DNA of 64,000 bases from Coffea arabica. Lineage: Eukaryota > Streptophyta > Magnoliopsida > Gentianales > Rubiaceae. The stretch spans positions 16,307,557-16,371,556 of the forward strand of contig NC_092320.1 of NCBI RefSeq assembly GCF_036785885.1. Direction: 5' to 3'. A model generated the notes under the pieces. It saw only the letters and a program-made list of their open reading frames with translations, had not been told where the DNA came from and searched no databases. Of this stretch, positions 58,016 to 64,000 are shown piece by piece. Numbering within the stretch: the first letter of the stretch is position 1; the number at the start of each line of letters is the position of its first letter. The position numbers were made by a program, and so were the translations under genes.

Positions 58016-59289
58016 TATGTTTTCAGACTCGGATTGGGTGTTGACTCGGTCGAACTCAGGGGTTAGGGGTCAATGAGTTCGACTGGATACGATTGGGGTC
58101 CAATCGGATGATGTCATCATGATATCATAATTATATATTAAATATATAAAACCTAAAATACCATGAAATGTATATACATTTTGATGTTTTTCTTTATCCT
58201 ACACATTTCCTACATATCATACCCATGAACTAAAACCAACTTTTAAAACTCAAACAGTACAATCCAAAGAATAACTTGAACAATAACCTCCAAATTCATC
58301 CAAACTAACAAACTAAACTAAATAGAAATCTAATACATGTTAAAATCTGAAAACAATGAAAAGTGCACCTCTATTTGTATATTCATCAACTCCCTCAAGT
58401 TAAAATACTGTAATAGCATGTTTCAATCGGAAACTTCGACGCAGCAACATCATCTAAAAGAACAAAAACAGAACAAATTGAAGTATAATAAGTTTTGTCC
58501 AGTTGAAAACAATATCATAGTATTTATTTAGGTTTTCACATATTAAGTTTCTATACATTGAGTTATTCAAGAATTTTCTAGACCCAATATATACATTTTA
58601 ATTCTTTTTCTTAGAATTCATATGTCACAAATTATTGCAAAATATAATGCTTGGCAAGTTCTTACTTCTTACATGCGAAGCTGAATCTAAAATACGAATG
58701 CCAAAAGTGAAAAAATACTAATACAAAACTTGATTCCCAAATAATAGTATCAATATTACTATTCTGTTTCTTGTATTGATGCCCATTTTTAACTACTACT
58801 AGTATGAAAACAAACAATATGAGTATATAGAGCCGATCCCCAAGACCCAAGAACAAAGCAGATGTCAATTAACACTTTTATACTGGCAATAAATAAAAAT
58901 GAATTTTTTTTTAAAAGACAAATGAAGAGAAAGAAACTTATCTTTACGAGATGAAGTTACCGGCGTAAGGAGATGAGGCTGTTGTCATGTCTCTGTGGAG
59001 TGAGGACGAAAATTGGATGAGGAGGAAAAAGGGAAGTGAGGTGTTTGTGACGGCTAGTGCGAATATGATGGTAAGAGTCAAGAATTAGGGCTAGTCGATT
59101 GAAAAGTCAAGCAAAATGAGAAAATAGAGATTAACCCGGTTTGCACGGTTCACGGTTCAACCCAATTTTTGACTGGATTTGACCGAACATCTTCCAAGGG
59201 GGTTTTTAGAATAACTCGGACCGGATACCTGGCCGGTTCCCGGTTCGACCGGTCGAACAGTCCGATTCGGATAGAGTCTAAAAACATCA
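58016..59289. mobile_element. TATGTTTT-family element, copy 3 (first unit of the array)
   Basis: GTTTGGGAC (9 bp) flanks both sides (58007-58015 and 59290-59298). The left end TATGTTTTCAGACTCGG and the right end read inward, TGATGTTTTTAGACTC, are inverse. Subterminal parts hold GACTCGGTCGAACTC and GGTTCCCGGTTCGACCGG. A 9-bp duplication would fit a Mutator-like element; 8 bp in copy 2 leaves hAT open. Length is 1274 bp with no transposase. On the minus strand near 58950-59060 there is a CT-rich leader-like stretch, an ATG and a donor-like AAAG/(G/A)TAAG, perhaps a captured gene end. Confidence 0.78.
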
Positions 59290-62200
59290 GTTTGGGACGA
59301 GCTAAGCAGGTCGAATGACCAAATTAGTGCCAGTTGTTTCAAAGTCAGGTTAAAATTTACTCGATAGAATTATATAAAGTATTATTTTAACATGAACTAT
59401 TATACGGTAATAGATGAGTCCGATATTTAGCTGTACATAAAAGATGTTGAATTTTATAACGCAATTCAGGAATGAATGCAAATGTTTGAATTTTTTCATG
59501 AATCGATTCTCTCTACTTTGTGATTATGTTGTGCCGTTAGAATACATAATAGAAAAAATTGTAATATAAATTAGAAGAATAATTTGCCCAAGAACGTATA
59601 TTCGGGTTTCTTTTAAGCTCTGGGTTTGGGATGGCACTTTCTCAGACACTATGAGACCTATGCTTTCAGACTCGGACCGGGTGTCCACTCGATCGAACTC
59701 AGGGGTCAGAGGTCAATGGATTCGATCGGGGTCCAACCGGATGATGTCATCATGATATCATAAATATATATTAAATATATAAAACCTGAAATACCATGAA
59801 ATGTATATACATTTTGGTGTTTTTCTTTATCCTACGCATTTTCTACATATCATACCCATGAAGTAAAACCAACTTTGAAAACTCAAACAATACAATCTAA
59901 AGAATAACTTGAACAATAACCTCTAAATCCATTCAAACTAACAAACTAAACTAAATAGAAATCTACTACATGTTAAAATCTAAAGACAATGAAAAGTACA
60001 CCTGTATTTGTATATCTATCAACTCCCTCTAGTTGAAATACTATAATAATTTGTTTCAATCTAAAATTTCGATGCAGCAACATAATCTAAATGAACAGAA
60101 ACAGAACAAATTGAAGTATAATAAGTTTTGTCCAGTTGAAAACATATCATAGTATTTATTTAGGTTTTCACATATTAAGTTTCTATACATTGAGTTATTC
60201 AAGAATTTTCTAGACCCAATATATACATTTTAGTTCTTTTTCTTAGAATTCAAATGTCACAAATTATTGCAAAATATAATGCCTGGCAAGTTCTTACTTC
60301 TTACATGCGAAGCTGAATCTAAATTACGAATGCCAAAAGTGAAAAAATACTAATACAAAACTTGATTCCCAAATAATAGTATCAATTATTACTATTTTGT
60401 TTCTTGTATTGATGCCCATTTTTAACTACTACTAGTATGAAAACAAACAATATGACTACATAAAGCCGATCCCCAAGAACAAAGCAGATGCCAATGAACA
60501 CTTTTATACTTGCAATAAATAAAAATGATTTTTTAAAAAAAGACAAATGAAAAGAAAGAAACTTGCATTTACAAGATGAAGTCACCTGCGTAAGGAGATG
60601 AGGCTACTGTCATGTCTCTATGGAGTGAGGAGGAAAATTGGATGAGGAGGAAAAATGGAAGTGAAGTGTTTGTGACGACTGGTGCGAATATGATGGTAAG
60701 CGTCAAGAATTAGGGTTGGTCGGTTGAAAAGTCAAACAAAATGAGAAAATAGAGATTAACCCGGTTTGCACAGTTTTGTACGGTTCACAGTTCAACCCGA
60801 TTTTTGACCGGGTTTAACCGAACTTCTTCCAATGTGGATTTTAGAATAATTCGGACCAGATACCTGGCCGGTTCCCGGTTCGACCGGTCGAACCGTGCGT
60901 TCAGGTCTGAGTCTGAAAATATTGGTTTGGGGCGGGCTAAGCAGGTCGAATGATCAAATTAGTGCGAGTTGTTTCAAAGTCAGATTAAGATTTACTCGAT
61001 AGAATTATATAAAGTATTATTTTAACATGAACTATTATACGGTAATAGATGAGTCTGATATGTAGCAATACATAAAAGATGTTGAATTTTGTAACGCAAT
61101 TTAGGAATGAATGCAAATGTTTGAATTTTTCATGAATCGATTCTCTCTACTTTGTGATTATTTGTGCCATTAGAATACAGAATAGAAAAAATTATAGTAT
61201 AAATTAGAAGAATAATTTGCCCAAGAATGTATATCTGGGTTTCTTTTAAGTTGTGGGCTCGGGATGACACTTTCTTAGGCAATATGAAGCCTATGTTTTC
61301 AGACTAGAACCGGGTGTCGACTTGGTCGAGTTCAGGGGTCAATGGGTTCGATCGGGTTCGATCGGGTCCCGACCGGGTTCGATCGGGTCCCGACCGGATG
61401 ATGTCATCATGATATCATAAATATATATTAAATATATAAAACCTGAAATACCATGAAATGTATATACATTTTGGTGTTTTTCTTTATCCCACATATTTCC
61501 TACATATCATACCCATGAAGTAAAACCAACTTCGAAAACTCAAACAATACAATCCAAAGAATAACTTGAACAATAACCTCCAAATCCATCCAAACTAACA
61601 AACTAAACTAAATAGAAATCTAATACGTGTTAAAATCTGAAGACAATGAAAAGTACATCTCTATTTGTATATTCATCAACTCCCTGAAATTGAAATACTG
61701 TAATAACTTGTTTCAATCTGAAACTTCGACGCAGCAACATCATCTAAAAGAACAGAAACAGAACAAATTGAAGTATAATAAGTTTTGTCCAGTTGAAAAC
61801 ATATCATAGTATTTATTTAGGTTTTCAAATATTAAGTTTCTATATATTGAGTTATTCAAGAATTTTCTAGATCCAATATATACATTTTAGTTGTTTTTCT
61901 TAGAATTCAAATGTCACAAATTATTGCAAAATATAATGCCTGGCATGTTCTTACTTCTTACATGCGAAACTGAATCTAAATTACGAATGCCAAAAGTGAA
62001 AAAATACTAATACAAAACTTGATTCCCAAATAATAGTATCAATTATTACTGTTCCGTTTCTTGTATTGATGTCCATTTTTAACTACTACTAGTATGAAAA
62101 CAAACAATATGAGTACGTAGAGCCGATCCCCAAGAACAAAGCAGATGCCAATGAACATTTTTATACTTGCAATAAATAAAAATGATTTTTTTAAAAAAGA

Positions 62201-64000
62201 CAAATGAAAAGAATGAAATTTACCTTTACGAGATAAAGTCACCGGCGTAGGGAGATGAGGCTACTGTCATGTCCCTATGGGTCATGTCTCTGGGAGTGAG
62301 GAGGAAAAAGGGATGTGGGGTGTTTGTGACGGCTGGTACGATTATGATGGTAAGAGTCAAGAATTATGGCTGGTCGGTTGAAAAGTCAAGCAAAATGAAA
62401 AAATAGAGATTAATCGGGTTTGTACCGGTTTGCACGGTTCACGGTTCAACCCGATTTTTGACCGGGTTTGACCGAACTTCTTTCAATGGGAATTTTAGAA
62501 TAGCTTGGACCGGATACCAGGCCGGTTCTCGGTTCGACCAGTCGAACCGTCCAATCCGGTCAGAGTCTGAAAACATTGGTTTGGGACGGGCTAAGCAGGT
62601 CGAATGACCAAATTAGTGCCAGTTGTTTCAAGTCAGGTTAACATTTATTCGATAGAATTATATAATGTATTATTTTAACATGAACTATTATATGGTAATA
62701 GATGAGTCCGATATTTAGTTGTACATAAAAGATGTTGAATGTTGTAACGCAATTTAGGAATGAATGCAAATGTTTGAATTTTTTCATGATTCGATTCTCT
62801 CTACTTTGTGATTATGTTGTGCCGTTAGAATACAGAATAGAAAAAATTGTAGTATAAATTGGAAGAATAATTTGCCCAAGAACGTATATTCGGGTTTCTT
62901 TTAAGCTGTGGGCTTGGGATGACACTTTCTCAGGCAATATAAGGCCTATGTTTTTAGACTTGGACCGGGTGTCGACTCAGTCGAGTTCAGGGGCCAATGG
63001 GTTCGACCGGATTCGATCAGGGTCCAACCGGATGATGTCATCATAATATCATAAATATATATTAAATATATAAAACCTGAAATACCATGAAATGTATATA
63101 CATTTTGGTGTTTTTTTTTATCCTACACATTTCCTACATATCATACCTATGAAGTAAAACCAACTTTGAAAATCAAACAGTACAATCCAAAGAATAACTT
63201 GAACAATAACCTCCAAATCCATCCAAACTAACAAACTAAACTAAATAGAAATCTACTACATGTTAAAATCTAAAGACAATGAAAAGTACACCTCTATTTG
63301 TATATTCATCGACTCTCTCAAGTTAAAATACTGTAATAACTTGTTTCAATCTGAAATTTCGACGCAGCAACATCATCTAAAAGAACAAAAACAGAACAAA
63401 TTGATGTATTATAAGTTTTGTCCAGTTGAAAACAATATCGTAGTATTTATTTAGCTTTTCACATATTAAGTTTCTATACATTGAGTTATTCAAGAATTTT
63501 TTAGACCCAATATATACATTTTAGTTCTTTTTCTTAGAATTCATATGTCACAAATTATTGCAAAATATAATGCCTGGAAAGTTCTTACTTCTTACATGCG
63601 AAACTGAATCTAGAATATGAATGCCAAAAGTGAAAAAATACTAATACAAAACTTAATTTCCAAATAATAGTATCAATTATTACTATTTTGTTTCTTGTAT
63701 TGATGCCCATTTTTAACTACTACTAGCATGAAAACAAACAATATGAGTCCATAGAACCAATCCCCAAGAATAAAGTAGATGCCTATTAACACTTTTATAC
63801 TTGCAATAAATAAAAATGAATTTTTTTTTCAAAAGACAAATGAAGAGAAAGAAACTTACCTTTACGAGATGAAGTCACCGGCAAAAGGAGATGAGTCTAC
63901 TGTCATGTCTCTGTGGAGTGAGGAGGAAAATTGGATGAGGAGGAAAAAGGGAAGTGAGGTGTTTGTGACGGCTGGTGCGAATATGATGGTAAGAGTACAA
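58016..64000. repeat. Tandem array, period about 1.64 kb, 3 units plus a partial fourth
   Basis: Units start with TATG(T/C)TTT at 58016, 59659, 61292 and 62947 (spacings 1643, 1633, 1655). Each contains the 1.27-kb element and about 370 bp of its right flank (from GTTTGGG(A/G)CG(A/G)GCTAAGC to ..GAGACC or ..AGGCC). The fourth unit runs off the window. Differences between units are scattered substitutions and small indels. Confidence 0.92.

Noticed and set aside
58337..63454. Similar 60-68 codon frames in several array units on both strands
   Set aside because: They recur because the units are duplicated; the frame is broken in at least one unit on each strand and codon changes look neutral.
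1..64000. CRISPR array, tRNA or rRNA gene, organelle insertion
   Set aside because: No regularly spaced short repeats, no intact cloverleaf and no rRNA-like stretch; the tRNA-like boxes found belong to SINEs.

Overview
This window is nuclear DNA from a flowering plant, most likely a eudicot. The evidence is AT-rich intergenic DNA, genes with GT..AG introns, plant-only gene families (SIAMESE-RELATED, remorin, G-type lectin receptor kinase, NAC, NF-YA) and many small plant transposons. The dense MITE and SINE load would suit an asterid such as a Gentianales species, but the sequence alone does not fix the species. There is nothing prokaryotic, no CRISPR array and no operon.

Layout. 2.3-4.5 kb (+): an intronless receptor-like protein of the SD3-1 type with G-lectin, EGF, PAN, membrane and kinase-like parts; its kinase has lost the catalytic residues. 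7.9-8.2 kb (+): a 100-residue SIAMESE-RELATED CDK inhibitor. 13.8-20.1 kb (+): an NF-YA subunit of the CCAAT-box factor, with an untranslated first exon and long introns, one of which holds a transposon. 24.8-28.35 kb (-): a guanylate kinase of the plant GK-1 type, reconstructed as ten coding exons that join in frame to 408 residues. 39.8-41.8 kb (+): a broken NAC gene carrying frameshifts and a 393-bp insertion inside its DNA-binding domain. 45.3-47.3 kb (-): a two-exon remorin of 269 residues.

From memory, the Arabidopsis relatives of the remorin, guanylate kinase and SD3-1 genes are consecutive loci (At2g41870, At2g41880, At2g41890). If so, this window is an expanded version of an old syntenic block, with the SMR, NF-YA, NAC and transposons between them.

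The rest is mostly mobile DNA. Several elements have readable ends and target-site duplications: hAT-type elements at 9.1-9.9 and 35.2-35.9 kb, a TIR-only hAT-like element at 28.55 kb, a Harbinger/Tourist-like element at 34.2-34.8 kb, a Copia-like LTR element at 32.4-36.0 kb into which the last two kinds are nested, tRNA-derived SINEs at 42.9 and 50.0 kb, and a Mutator/hAT-like family with 'TATGTTTT' ends at 10.6, 14.9 and 58.0 kb. From 58.0 kb to the window end, that last element plus about 370 bp of flank is repeated in tandem with a period near 1.64 kb.

The genes do not form a common pathway; they are neighbours by descent. I found no convincing new biochemical system. The most unusual items are the tandem transposon-plus-flank array, the twin-repeat insertion in the NAC pseudogene, the tripled SINE tail at 56.4 kb, and the apparently inactive receptor kinase.
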